DNA of 64,000 bases. Source: Saccharomycopsis fibuligera x Saccharomycopsis cf. fibuligera. Taxonomy: Eukaryota; Ascomycota; Saccharomycetes; Ascoideales; Saccharomycopsidaceae. The first letter of the stretch is position 1. Each line of letters begins with the position of its first letter. This document shows, piece by piece, positions 41,601 to 52,672 of the stretch. The position numbers and the translations under genes are program-made. Under the pieces are notes generated by a model. The model did not search any database. It had not been told where the DNA came from and saw nothing but the letters and a program-made list of their open reading frames with translations. The DNA is taken from positions 2,418,001-2,482,000 of the forward strand of contig CP012812.1 in assembly GCA_001936135.1 (NCBI GenBank), written 5' to 3'.

Positions 41601-42626
41601 GCGAATAAAAAAGGTATAACCTTGGTGGAAAATTTATTCAAAGACTACGGTAAGGATTTTGTACAATATTATATGAGGGCAATTACCTTCAATGCTGAAA
41701 TGGTGGTTCGTGACTTCTTCAAGAAAGAGTACCAAAAACGTGGCGGAAAACCTCTAGAAGCTGAGGACTTCTTTGACGACGGTACTATAGTGAAATTAAA
41801 GATAACAATAGACGGCAACAAAGGAGAAGCATTTTTTGATTTTACAGGAACCGGCCAGGAAACATATGGGCCAATGAATACGCCAGTTTCTATTACTCAT
41901 TCTTGCGTTATTTACGTGATCCGCTGCTTGATTGATTTGAATATTCCATTGAATCAAGGATGTTTAGAGCCTTGTCATATTCATATTCCCAAAAATACTA
42001 TTTTGAACCCGAGTGAGTTTGTGGCAATTTGTGGCAGCACTATATCTGGACAACGTATCACTGATGTGATTTTGAAATGTTTTGGAAACGTTGCTGCATC
42101 ACAGGGGTGTGCAAACTCTTTTGGTTGGGGCCGTGGTGGAAAAAATATTTACACTGGGGAGGTTGAGCCTGGATTTGCCATGGGAGAAGCCCTCGGTGGT
42201 GGTGTTGGAGCGTTGGAAGGCTACGGCGGTGCTTCAGCATGTAATGTTCATTGCACAAATACTAAGACTACTGATATTGAAGTGGTAGAAGCTAGAGCTC
42301 CTGTTGTGGTTACCAAATGGGAAATTCGCAAAGGCTCTGGTGGTGCTGGAAAATGGTACGGTGGAGATGGCGCAGTTCGTGAAATTGAAGCGCAGGTGCC
42401 TTTGAGAGTGTCAATCTTGTCAGAACGAAGAATTTATGCTCCGTACGGGGTCAACGGCGGGGATCCAGGAGCCAAGGGAGAAAACTTGTGGTTTAGAAGA
42501 CAAAAGAACGGCGACTATATTGTCACAAAATTGGGTGCAAAAGAAATAATATTGGTCCAGCCATTTGATAGAGTTCAAATCAGAACTCCTGGTGGTGGTG
42601 GCTTTGGCAAAGCTGATCAACTATAG
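38697..42626 (+). CDS. OXP1: ATP-dependent 5-oxoprolinase, spliced
   Basis: Exon 1 is 38697-38721 (25 nt) and exon 2 is 38791-42626, giving 1286 residues, the same as Saccharomyces Oxp1. The 69-nt intron (38722-38790) has donor GTATGT, branch AACTAAC near 38775-38781 and acceptor TTAAAG. Splicing joins MSKVKISI to DRGGTFTDCW, restoring the N-terminal nucleotide-binding motif that no unspliced frame gives. The hydantoinase A half (about 1-720: MGTTVATNALLER, ILSGPAGGVVG, FDMGGTSTDVSR) and hydantoinase B half (about 735-1280: RLDFSCAIF, GGTHLPDITVITP, GGGGFG) are fused in the usual way. It hydrolyses 5-oxoproline to glutamate with ATP, closing the gamma-glutamyl (glutathione) cycle in the cytosol. 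Candida species can have several paralogues, so the exact orthologue is not certain. Confidence 0.95.
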
Positions 42627-42809
42627 TAAAACTATATAGACATTCCGACAGACTACTTTATGAACTCACTACCTACTGTAGAATACAGTCAATAATGATC
42701 TGAACGAGCCCACTAGAAGCGCTAGAAGGCTGATTGAATAAGAACTGCATGCAATTATTTGTGCGCATTGTAGTGATCACCAAAGAAAGCCGCTTTTGTG
42801 TTTTAAACA

Positions 42810-42832
42810 TTCGAGAATATTCTCGAATGTTC
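42810..42832. promoter_or_regulatory. Perfect five-unit heat shock element
   Basis: Five alternating TTC and GAA units occur at exact 5-nt spacing (TTC at 42810, GAA 42815, TTC 42820, GAA 42825, TTC 42830). This is a textbook high-affinity site for trimeric Hsf1, about 280 nt before the Hsp20 ATG. Confidence 0.88.
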
Positions 42833-42889
42833 TTATGCATAATAATGCATATTGGGACAGTGTACCGATTTTTTGGCGCGTATGCATAA

Positions 42890-42917
42890 TTCCAGAAACT
42901 TCTTGACAGTTCTGGAA
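42890..42917. promoter_or_regulatory. Second heat shock element, six units, one imperfect
   Basis: TTC at 42890, GAA 42895, TTC 42900, GAC 42905 (one mismatch), TTC 42910 and GAA 42915 keep the 5-nt spacing. It lies 58 nt after the first element and 39 nt before the TATA box. Confidence 0.8.
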
Positions 42918-42955
42918 AAGTGTCTATCATGATGTGAAAAGAGCTATCTAACTGC

Positions 42956-42963
42956 TATAAAAG
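42956..42963 (+). promoter_or_regulatory. TATA box of the Hsp20 gene
   Basis: TATAAAAG lies 153 nt before the ATG and just downstream of two heat shock elements, fitting the TATA-containing architecture of stress genes. Confidence 0.65.
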
Positions 42964-43108
42964 AAGCACTTCACCGCCCCAGTTTATTGAATAATTTCTT
43001 CTTTTTTTTTTTTTTCTTATAAAATCATCATTGACTATTTTAATTATAACTACCCTTTACTCTGCGAATTACACACAACAAACAACAAACAAAACTCCTA
43101 CAAACATC

Positions 43109-43696
43109 ATGGCTTTCTTCAACAATTCTCCATTCTGGAACTTTTACAACAACTTGGACAAAGACTATTTTGAACCTTTTGACACCTCAATCTCACCAAG
43201 ATTATTAGGCAGCAAACAAACTGAAAGCAACGATAACAAATTTGTTGCTAAAAAAGACCCTGAACAAAATAGAGCCACCTCGTTGTTCAGACCCTTTTTC
43301 GATGACTCCCTTTTTAAGCCGGACTTTGACATTGTACCGCCAGTTGACTTGATTGAAAAGGAAGATAAGTATGAACTTCATGCTTCTATTCCAGGTGTAC
43401 CAAAGGAACAAATCAATTTGGATTATAATAACGATAATAAAGAGCTTACAATTAGTGGCACAGTTCCAGAAGTAAACATTGAAAAGAATGAAAAAGATAA
43501 ACATTATAAAGAGTTGAGATCTGGGTCATTTGAAAGAAAAGTTAGATTTGGTACTAGTGTTGCTGTAGATGGTGAGAAAATTAGTGCCGGCTATAAAAAC
43601 GGTATCTTGACAATAACAGTCCCAAAAATTGCTGCAAAGAAAGAGAAAGAAAACGTTAGAAAAATTCAAATTGGCGAGGGAAATCCAAAATTGTGA
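43109..43696 (+). CDS. Small heat shock protein (Hsp20/alpha-crystallin family)
   Basis: A 195-residue protein; the first ATG in frame is at 43109. The N-terminal 80 residues are rich in Phe, Asp and Asn (FFNNSPFWNFYNNLDKDYFEPF region), typical of the oligomerising arm. The alpha-crystallin domain runs from about 82 to 180: VDLIEKEDKYELHASIPGVP, ITVP, and the GILTITVP motif with the G-x-L element. The tail carries RKIQIG, which provides an I-x-I motif for oligomer assembly. It resembles Hsp21/Hsp26-type proteins of Candida, ATP-independent chaperones that hold unfolding proteins. The heat shock elements and TATA box upstream predict strong Hsf1-driven induction. Confidence 0.93.
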   Translation: MAFFNNSPFWNFYNNLDKDYFEPFDTSISPRLLGSKQTESNDNKFVAKKDPEQNRATSLFRPFFDDSLFKPDFDIVPPVDLIEKEDKYELHASIPGVPKEQINLDYNNDNKELTISGTVPEVNIEKNEKDKHYKELRSGSFERKVRFGTSVAVDGEKISAGYKNGILTITVPKIAAKKEKENVRKIQIGEGNPKL

Positions 43697-44221
43697 GGTC
43701 CTTATATAATAATTGTGTTACTACAGATATTTGAAAAAAAAAAAAAAATTGTTGACGGATCTCTAATTTTTATTTTTATCGGTACTTTTGTTTTTTTTTG
43801 TTTTTAGGTTTGTTTTCTGGGATTTTCTTGATTTTTTATTTGCTGAACAGGTTTTTAACTTACTCAATATAAATTTAAATTTTATTGTTAAGAAACTTAT
43901 GTAGGTTTATGTTTAAATAGCTGGAAGTTATTTAAATCACGAACTTGACCAATATGGTAATTGAACCATATATACGTCACATGCCTTGTAAAAACTTTAT
44001 TTTCATAATCCAGTGCTATGGTAGCTATAACTATAGCTACTTTGCATGATAAGACTATCAATAACATATGTTGAGCACAAAAATAAATTTTATAAATATC
44101 AAAAATATTCAAATATGCGTGCCACCGCAACGAGGAATAAAGGAAAAGAACACAAAGAAACATAGCAGACAATTTCTAATTACAACAACTATTTAACCTA
44201 TAAATATCTAAGCAACAAACA
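43697..44221. other. Intergenic region between convergent Hsp20 and YJU3
   Basis: 525 nt of AT-rich DNA, with an A run near 43733-43748. It includes an inverted repeat near 44022 (GTAGCTATA, two bases, TATAGCTAC). No gene is seen. Confidence 0.6.
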
Positions 44222-45139
44222 CTAATGTTTGGAAAGCCAATCAAAAATGGAAACAAGCACTTTTTTCTGAACCTCATCTTCATCAATGAAAAGACTATGT
44301 TTTGCATTTTGAAGCTCAATCAACTGCACATCATTAGCTGGTGAGACCTTGACAAACGCTTCAGAACCACGGAAGTCATTGATATTGTCGTGTCTACTAT
44401 GAATAATCAACACTGGAACATCCTTGATTTGGTCCTTCACATAGTTTGGATCCATAAGTTTAGCGCCACGTGAAAGCATACCTTCAAAGAGCCCCAAAGT
44501 GCCAATGCTCTTGGACATTGGATTATCCACCAAGTATTTAGCCCATCCTTCATGAGCAGTGATGTTTTGAACTTTCATATCAGCATCCAACTTGATGTTT
44601 GGAAACACTTTAGCCACATATGATAACAGCTTGCGAAGGAAAAAGCTTGGTCTCGTCACAGGGGAAAGGTCAATACATGGGGCGGATAATACTACACCCG
44701 AGAGTTGATCGCGGTACTTTCCATGAATCAAATAGTTTAATATGATACCGCCGCCCATAGAGTGGCCAAACAAGTAGAATTTTTTGTTCTCACGACTAGA
44801 GATGGCGTTTAATCTTAGCTCAATGAAATTGTTCAAGTCTTTGAAAACATAATGCTCGTTAGTGCGACCTTTTAAGTTACCAGGAGAAGTGTATCCAGTG
44901 CCTCGCTGGTCGAAATAGAAAGCTTCGTAGCCTTGCAAAGCAAGCTCATCAGCAATTTGAAGATAGAGCTCGTGATATTCTGCAAATCCATGAACAAAAA
45001 GCACAGAGCCTTTGTATTCGATGTTTTCGGGAACGCTGTAGAGGGCGGTAAAGAAGTTAACTTGGCCAAACTTTATGCGTTTAGTAACAGGAGTCACTTT
45101 AGGGACGTATGGTGGTTCTGGTCCGCTAGTCTCAGCCAT
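44222..45139 (-). CDS. YJU3: Monoglyceride lipase
   Basis: A 305-residue serine hydrolase of the alpha/beta fold, near the 313 residues of Saccharomyces Yju3, which hydrolyses monoacylglycerols on lipid droplets and the ER. The oxyanion region reads HGFAEYH (about 50), the nucleophile elbow is GHSMGGG with Ser127, the acid is Asp251 in HSRHDNIND, and the base is His281 in AKHSLFID. The cap region (about 160-220) follows the elbow as in human MGL. There is no signal peptide. The ATG is the first in frame. E-box-like sites lie about 180-195 nt upstream. Confidence 0.94.
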   Translation of the reverse strand: MAETSGPEPPYVPKVTPVTKRIKFGQVNFFTALYSVPENIEYKGSVLFVHGFAEYHELYLQIADELALQGYEAFYFDQRGTGYTSPGNLKGRTNEHYVFKDLNNFIELRLNAISSRENKKFYLFGHSMGGGIILNYLIHGKYRDQLSGVVLSAPCIDLSPVTRPSFFLRKLLSYVAKVFPNIKLDADMKVQNITAHEGWAKYLVDNPMSKSIGTLGLFEGMLSRGAKLMDPNYVKDQIKDVPVLIIHSRHDNINDFRGSEAFVKVSPANDVQLIELQNAKHSLFIDEDEVQKKVLVSIFDWLSKH

Positions 45140-48100
45140 ATTTGATCTTTGTTTGCAAAATGTTCAAATATCACACTGTTATTAAACTGTTCTAATCTTC
45201 AAAAAGCTTTATGTATTTTGGCAGTTATTGTTTTGACGGATAAAACACCTTGACAGACAGAGGCAAAGGGAGGCAGATACCTTGAAGATGGATTCGAAAA
45301 ATATTTTTGATAGTGTCATGTGGTTCATCACATGATCTACATATTATGCACAGATCATAGTGGCGCTGCATACACACGCGTAAATTGTAAGACACTTTTA
45401 GACTTAGTTTAGGATAGAAATCTGACCAGAATCTCACTAATATATTTCAATATAATTACAGTATGTTGGCTTTTTATGCTGTTTCAATCAGCTACAGACT
45501 TTGCAAGACAGGGGCACTTTGACCAGTAGAATGCAATATACAATACGTCTGTTGAGCTCATTCCGTAAAATAGTGGAAAGTTGCTTCCTCAGGCCGCATT
45601 TGCCTAGACGGGTATCTGGATTATTTTAGAGCACGCGTCCTGTTGAGAGCAGACAAATTGCAGTAAATGAGAAAAAACAGCCGAGTGATTGATAATCTGC
45701 AATTGATTTTCTTGGTTTTCTTTTGGACGACGTGCTACATCTGTAGTTGAATCTGCTTATCTCCGAGCAGTGAAAGAATGCCTTCTCTTTTTTTGGTATC
45801 TAAGGACAGCAGTCAAACTTTAATGGATAGCTATCGTGAATGTTTGCTAGGCATATTATGATGCGAACTTGAAAATGCAATCTGTGCACGCTGTCATGAT
45901 TGATATAGAGAATCATTTACTGATTGAGTTTTTGGACAATCAGATCCTATTGTGCTGGGCTACGTTAGTGTTATATCTGCAGACAAGGATTGCTTAGGCA
46001 TCTATCTGCTTGACAAAGGCTAAAAAGGGTTAAAATTTTATAAGTTTATAAAGCGAGTCTTAGTTCCTTGGAAATATGCGCAGACTTGTATCTTGTTGTA
46101 TTGTTTTGTTATATTTTTCACACAGACAAGCAAAACAGCCTAAATTTTCTGCCGTTCTAGATTGCCATCGCCGTGGTCGGAAAACGCGAGACGCCACAAT
46201 AAGCTCTGATTCAATACTTATTGTTTCTATCTCAAGAATAGCAGCATTAATAACAATAACAACAATACCAAGGAAATAATGCCTGCCTCACCCCCACCAC
46301 TGCGCACACGCTGAATCATTATCATTGTCATTCAGAAAAAAAAAAAAGTTGAATACATAAAATAGAAAAAATTGCCATTGAGAGAAAATCACGCAGATCA
46401 GGGATTGCAATTCTTTCCTTTTGCGGGGGTACCATGGCCAAGCCCTTATCGTTTAAAAGAGACGAAAAGTACAAAGTTTGAAGGATATCTATTACACAGA
46501 ACATGAGGCAATACTTGAACAAACAATCACTGTTTATTGGTTATACAAAGGATAAGCACTGGTGCTTGCTTACGCCAGCTATGTTGAGTACTGCTACTAA
46601 CACCGTTTTTTTTTCTTTTTTTATTAGCATGCGATATCGCATATAGCTAGAGCGTATAGAAAATGAACATATTATACTGCGTGCGACAATAGTAAAGATA
46701 TCGCATAACACTGGCTGATTAACTGCTTACTCATCATGCGCGTCTCACGGGTGCTGTTTTGAAGAACCAGAACCTTATGCAGACACAAACCTTATGGACC
46801 TCAGAGCGTCCCTGATTTCTCTGTCTCTCTTTACAACGCAATAAACACATGAATACTTGCGACAAAGTTATAATTAGCAACAGTATTCTAGATTATTTTT
46901 TTCGTTTTTTTTTTTTTTTTTTTGTTTTAAACAAGTATTTGCTTGAACAATCTGTCTACAAGCCTTTGCAAGTCTTACTTTGTTTTACTGTCTTTTATGA
47001 GGGAGCTGTGTGAAAACTGTCCCACCATATCAATGCACGAAGAACAAGCAAGATTATTTTAAACATTGCATGCACATAAAAAAAGTTTTCAACAGGCTGT
47101 GTTGTCCTGCTGCGGTATAAACCAAAAAGAACAAAAAAAAACGGTTTTTGTTGTAACGGGCAAGAAGGAGAACTGCAAGTTTTGCGATGTATTTAATTTT
47201 AATTCTATTTTTATTTTTTGTTTATGTTTCTGCTTATGCTTATTCTCATGTCCTGCTTGGTGCTAGGCCATGCAATATGAAGGGTACCTGGTTCAACATC
47301 AAGGGTTCAAATTTCAAAAATCGTCCGATACCGATGAAAGGTCGAGCTCTACATTTAATAATGATTGTTCATGATTATTAACAGCTATTTGAATGTGTAC
47401 ATAGCGATTTGGGATATCAGTGGATATTCTTGTAAAGTAGACTCTTCTTATTTACTTTTTTGCCGACGATAATCCGGCTTTTTGAATGTGCGCAGTAACG
47501 ATAAATTAATAATATTGATGATAATAATAATATTGATGATAATAATAATAATAAAAGGAACAACAAAGTAAAAAGAATGCCAAAAAGCAAGTAATATCAA
47601 TGTGATCACGAGAACACAAGAAAGGTGAAGGATTGTTAAGTATCGTCTAGACTTGGGCAAAGAAAAAGGCAGTAATAGTCTTTTAGTTAAATCAAAGCGT
47701 TTTGATTTTTTTTTATTGTGAAGACATTGACTTAAGCGAAATTAATCAACGGGCTAAATATTTCATTTTCCTCATACCGGAATACAACGGTATGTGCTAC
47801 AATGACAGCCTTTGCTTGGTTACACGCGTATTGTCTTTTTTAGCTGAGGCTTGCTATTAGTGCATTGGCTTAATGGATAAGCATGCCATTTTCTTAAAAA
47901 TTTCTACACTTTCCATGTACGTTACAACAACGAGGGGCCATATACAAAAAAAAAATCGCTGGTCAAGTAATCGGATAACACTGCCTGGAATTATAGTATA
48001 ACAAAAGTCACTCGAGGGTGCTCCCTACTGCTTGGTATTTTAGAACCTCATGTTATCATGTCGCGCACTGTTTTCTTTAACCGAATACCCGAGCACCAAA

Positions 48101-49816
48101 GCCAACTAGGCGCCGGATATCGATTAATTTACCCGCACGTAGAATCCCCGAACAGCAAAAAAGCGACAAAAAACCGAAAATTTTAAAAGCGCTGCGGTGT
48201 TAGATTACAAAAAACAACACAAAAAGAAAAAACAAATTTTCTGAGTCTTTAAATCACAACGACTGGAAAGAGAGTTTTAGTTTGCGCCCTGTACCTTGCG
48301 TGGGAAGCTGAGCCCGCCTCGAGTTGAAACCCAAGGGACGCGTATACTTAAGGGTGGTTCCTGGTTGTTGTAGCAAACTCCGTCTGGGCAGCCAAAGAAA
48401 GAATGGCCCCTAAGTTTATATATTTGCGCTTAGAATCCTTTCTGATGAAAACCCTTGAGCTTCAGAGGCAGCAGCTGTCATTACCGCCTACTGTTTAGCT
48501 AAACACCACCAGCAAAGCGGTCCACTATGCTGACATAACTTTACAAATTCGAGCACTCGCCAGCGCATTGAACACAGTGCTGTACCGCAACCGCCGATTG
48601 TTCAGAGCGCTAGCCCGCTGCAGTAATCTGCGCTGCTGCCGCCCGCGGTGAGTTCACGCACCCACCATGGCCAAATCGCCCCACCAACAGAAATAATCAC
48701 GACAAAAACAGCAAAAACAGCAAAAGCAGTCAAGAAAAATAAAAAAATAAAATAAATAAAATAAAAAAAAGCGAAACTCTGCTTTAGCTGCCCAGTGGGA
48801 CACTCCCTTAGCGTGACAGATGAATTAATAAGGGCCATTTTGGTGCATTCTGTGCATTCGCTGCGAGATGTGCGGTGCCACTATTTCCCTACAAAGAGGC
48901 GGTGGGAACCTACTTGGCTTTAGAACGTCCAACAATCGATCGAGATATCATACTTGGCCATTCGCACACTTCTTTCAATGTTATACAGCTCCGATATAAG
49001 TGTATTTAGCCAGGAATATCTGCTGATGTAAAGATACAGTGGATGCGCCATGACGCTAGGTCCTGTTCCACTTATGCATGGCCACAACCATAGCTGCTGC
49101 ATGCACAGAAGCAGCAGCTTCTCCTGCGTGGTTGGGCCTGAGACAATTGAGGACCAATGCGGCCAGTACAAAAATAAGCTTCAGAAAGGCTGTAGGCCCA
49201 GCACATTAAAATGCGCTATGACGCTTTTATGCGCGCTGCCCTGCTGCGGAACGCTCGAAATCACTTGTAGGTACAGATAAAGGCGTCACAGAGCAGTACT
49301 GTGCAGGACGACAGGCTTTTCTGCTATTTTTTCCCGTTAAAAAAAATGTTTTTTTTCTTTGAATTTCTGCTTTTCCCAATTTTCTGTGCGACTTTAGCGT
49401 GCAATTTGCTCCTCGCACAGCACAATCGTCGTTTTGTATATTACCACTATTGTCTGTCATCACCACCTGTTTTTCTTCGTTTCCTCTTTCTTTCTTCCTC
49501 TCTGTTACGCTGCCCAATTTTTTTTTTTATCTTCATCTGCTTCTCTTTCCTTCTCCTCCTTTCTGTTTCCCTTTCCATCCCACTCCTTCTATTTCCCAAT
49601 ATCCTTCTCCCGGCAATCCTCACGTTCCAACTACAACTACAACTACAACAACAGCAACAATAGCAACAGCAAACCGCAACTCCTTTTTCCCCTGTATAGC
49701 TTTTGTCCGCTTCTCAAAAGCTCCATTTCCACGCTCATTTGCATCCCTCATTTAAATCCGCCAAAATATCACCTTCCAACATTCCCCCTCCTAGCCGTCA
49801 ACCCCTTCCATCGACA
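45140..49816. promoter_or_regulatory. 4.7-kb gene-free region upstream of the C2H2 transcription factor gene
   Basis: No supported gene; short frames are scattered and lack any family resemblance. It includes E-box-like sites near YJU3 (TCATGTGG 45316-45323, TCACATGA 45328-45335), a T run (46905-46923), GAT/AAT microsatellite DNA (about 47505-47555), a CCCCT element (48407-48411), and a pyrimidine-rich stretch (49440-49620) that may be the leader of the gene at 49817. Very long upstream regions are known for Candida master regulators of biofilm and cell type. Confidence 0.65.
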
Positions 49817-50440
49817 ATGAGAAGGAAGTCGAAGAAGAGGGTTTTTCAGTGCACTGGATATGACAATTGTAGCATGACATTCACCAGATCTGAGCATCTC
49901 GCCAGACACATTAGAAAACATACCGGTGAGCGTCCATTCCAGTGCCAGTTTTGCAACAAGTTTTTTTCCAGATTGGATAATTTACGCCAACATAAACAAA
50001 CAGTGCACGCTTATGAAAACAATGTTTTGACTGTCAACCAATCAGAAACTCCTGAACAAGAGAACATTGGTGCAACCAGTGCCAACATTCCTCCAAATCC
50101 AAGCAACAACTACAACGGAAATAACACTAACAACAACAATAATGTCAACAATAACAACAGCATGATGTACTCCAACAGTATCAGTGGCTATGAGTCTCCC
50201 GGAGGTTTCCCTGTTGGGATTAACAGCAATAACAACAACAACAGTTCGATGCAATATCATAACCACACTCAAAATCCAACCATAAATCCATTCAATCAAA
50301 GACTCCCTTCATTGGCAGCTCCTCCAAATTTTGAAAGCACCTCTGTCAAATCTTCAAACACTATAACTTCGGGACACTCAACTTTGAAGAATGCAATGCT
50401 ATCTAGTCAATCTATTAATGGCACTAATAGCGCTAGCAAT

Positions 50441-50494
<54 letters not shown>

Positions 50495-52672
50495 TACAAT
50501 AATCCTCCTCCTCCAAATATGAACAGTACGAGTCCTACAAGATCGTTGTATTTTACTTCTCCTCCTGTCAGCAATACCCATGCCGCCCAATCATTCCAGC
50601 AACATCAGTCCACTCTCATAAATTCGAACATACTTACAAACCCACATTCCCAGTTTGGCTCAACATCTTCTTTCTCTAAAACTCCGCAATTTAGATCAGA
50701 CTCAAGAAAAAGACCGAGACCATTGAATCTTTCTAAAGGTGAACAGGATATACAAGTTGGTACTTATAATTCTCATAATGCCAAAGCCAGCAATAGTGTT
50801 GACGGATCTTCTACTTCGTTCTTATCCAAGCTTGCTTCTCCTTTCACCAACAATCAAAGCCATCTTTCAGTTAATTCTGCCCCAGCACCTCTGTCTAACA
50901 TAAATAATTTTGAGACCACTTCAGTATATTCAAATAATAGCTCTTTGAACAATCATGGGGGTGCTCCTTCGATCTACTCCAATAACAGTTCGCATACTAG
51001 TAACAGCGCTAATCTCAGTACTCCAACTCCTCAGCCGCCACCTATCCCAGGTGACGCCAATGCCCACCGTTCTTCTAGCCCTTCTCTTTCCCCTTACCAT
51101 TCAAAGTTCTCTCAGTCTGGCTCTCAGCCCTCTTCTCCTTCATTTAGCAATTTTTCTTCTGCTTCTCATTTTGATTCGGTGAAAACTACTCCAGTGTCCA
51201 GTGCTTTTAGCTCCACCTCCTCGATAAGATCATCTTTTTCATCTCTGAATTCATCAATGAGTAGCAGTGCTAACCGCAGAAATATGAATGGCAAGTTGAA
51301 TGGTAGCGGAAATAATGACAATCCATTACCTCCGTTGCCAATGGTTTTCTCAAATCAAGCTTCAACATCAAAATTATCTGCTTATCAGCAAACACAACTT
51401 GCAGCTTCAGGTAAAAAACTTCCAATTATCAATGAAAATTTCAATAATGGACACAACAGTAATGCTAGTGCTAGTACTCGTAGCAGTAATGGCAGCAACT
51501 TCCACAATAATCTCAACTATTTCAATAGCACGTTTGGGGCAAATAAAAGAGTTTCGTCATCTTCTTCCAACTCTTGGTTAAGATCCGTGTTGAATAATGA
51601 TGATAAGAGAATGTCTGTTAGATCTGAATTTTCTATAAACTCCCAATTTTCAGTCAACTCAGATTCAAAGTTGTATTTACCGCCATCTAAGCAGTCACAA
51701 TTTGATCAAAGCAACGCTTCTTTTAGCAATAATGATAATGTTAGCAGACATAGTTCTCAAGAAGGTCATCAAAGCTATAGACATGGTCATAGAGTTAGCT
51801 ATTTAATTAACAATGATGAACCAGAATTAGATTCTCCTCGCGATAGCATGTCGATTAAATACCCAACTATTTCGTCACTAAGCTTGAATTCCGACCGCCC
51901 TGCTCTCAACAGCCAATCGTCTCATAACAACAGAGTGTCATCCAATCCATTGAGCAAAAAGCCAACCATTTCAAATATGTTAATTGATGATGACAATGAT
52001 GATGTTTCGAGCCGCGCTACTACCACTGGAGTTCCAACTCCAACGGAGAAAACATTCAACCGCAGATCTATTGACAATAATTCCAGAGCTTCGGTTATCA
52101 ACACTACTTTTTCAGCTCCAGACAATAGTAACGCAGATTTCAATTTCACTTCAGATAACGGTAATAGTAGACAACCTGGTTTCAATACAGCCAACCCAAC
52201 AGAAAATGGAAGTGCCACAACAGTTAACTCGGAAACTGCTTCATCTACTGATAACAACTCTATCTCATCTGTTAAGACTATCCAAACCAGTAAGGAAACT
52301 GCACAGCATGCTGAGGTTTCAGAGGATGCTCGTATGGCTATTGATTCTGGAAATAGTGCCTCTAGGCCACCATTGCACTCCAACAACTCATTTGGATCTA
52401 TTAATACCAAGCTTAGCAGTAACGTTGGTATTTCTTATCATGGTCATATCTCTCAACCAAACAGAAGTAGGGAAACTTTCGAAACTGAAGATGATGAGGT
52501 TATTGAAATGGATGTTGATGCTGTAGAAGCTGAGGAGGAAGAGTTCATGAAAAGACAGCTCAAGTACAGAAATCCAAATTTGCCGTCTTCCATGGAGTTA
52601 CAAAACCAAAAGAACTTTCCAAACAATCAACAGCGAATTAATTTGCCAAATGTGAACAGTTTGGGTTTGTGA
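49817..52672 (+). CDS. C2H2 zinc-finger transcription factor, Rgm1/Usv1-like
   Basis: A 951-residue protein starting at the first in-frame ATG; the open frame upstream has none. Two adjacent C2H2 fingers occupy about residues 9-67: [22 protein letters not shown] and [10 protein letters not shown] followed by [15 protein letters not shown]. The helix residues RSEHLAR and RLDNLRQ are those of the Rgm1/Usv1 and Msn2 group, which bind CCCCT-type elements, so a CCCCT target is a fair inference. The rest is Ser/Asn-rich and disordered, with an Asn run near residue 220 encoded by AAC, Ser-rich blocks and an acidic patch (EAEEEEF) near the end. CTG codons at 50891 and 51245 fall in Ser-rich contexts. 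The upstream region is unusually long. It could be the orthologue of a biofilm- or stress-related regulator, but I cannot name it. Confidence 0.88.

Larger units (their letters stand above)
42627..43108 (+). promoter_or_regulatory. Heat shock promoter of the Hsp20 gene
   Basis: It carries two heat shock element arrays (42810-42832 and 42890-42917), then TATAAAAG at 42956-42963 and a T tract near 43003-43016, in the order expected for a strong heat-inducible promoter. The ATG is at 43109. Confidence 0.8.

Noticed and set aside
46076-46279. 67-codon ATG frame in the 4.7-kb gene-free region
   Set aside because: No family resemblance and no clear promoter; it is expected by chance in 4.7 kb.
47850-47945. 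tRNA-like A box (TGGCTTAATGG) at about 47865
   Set aside because: No B box (GGTTCGA-type) follows within 100 nt, and no cloverleaf can be drawn.
49703-49816. N-terminal extension of the C2H2 factor
   Set aside because: The open frame has only a TTG at its start; the first ATG is at 49817, directly before the basic segment and fingers.
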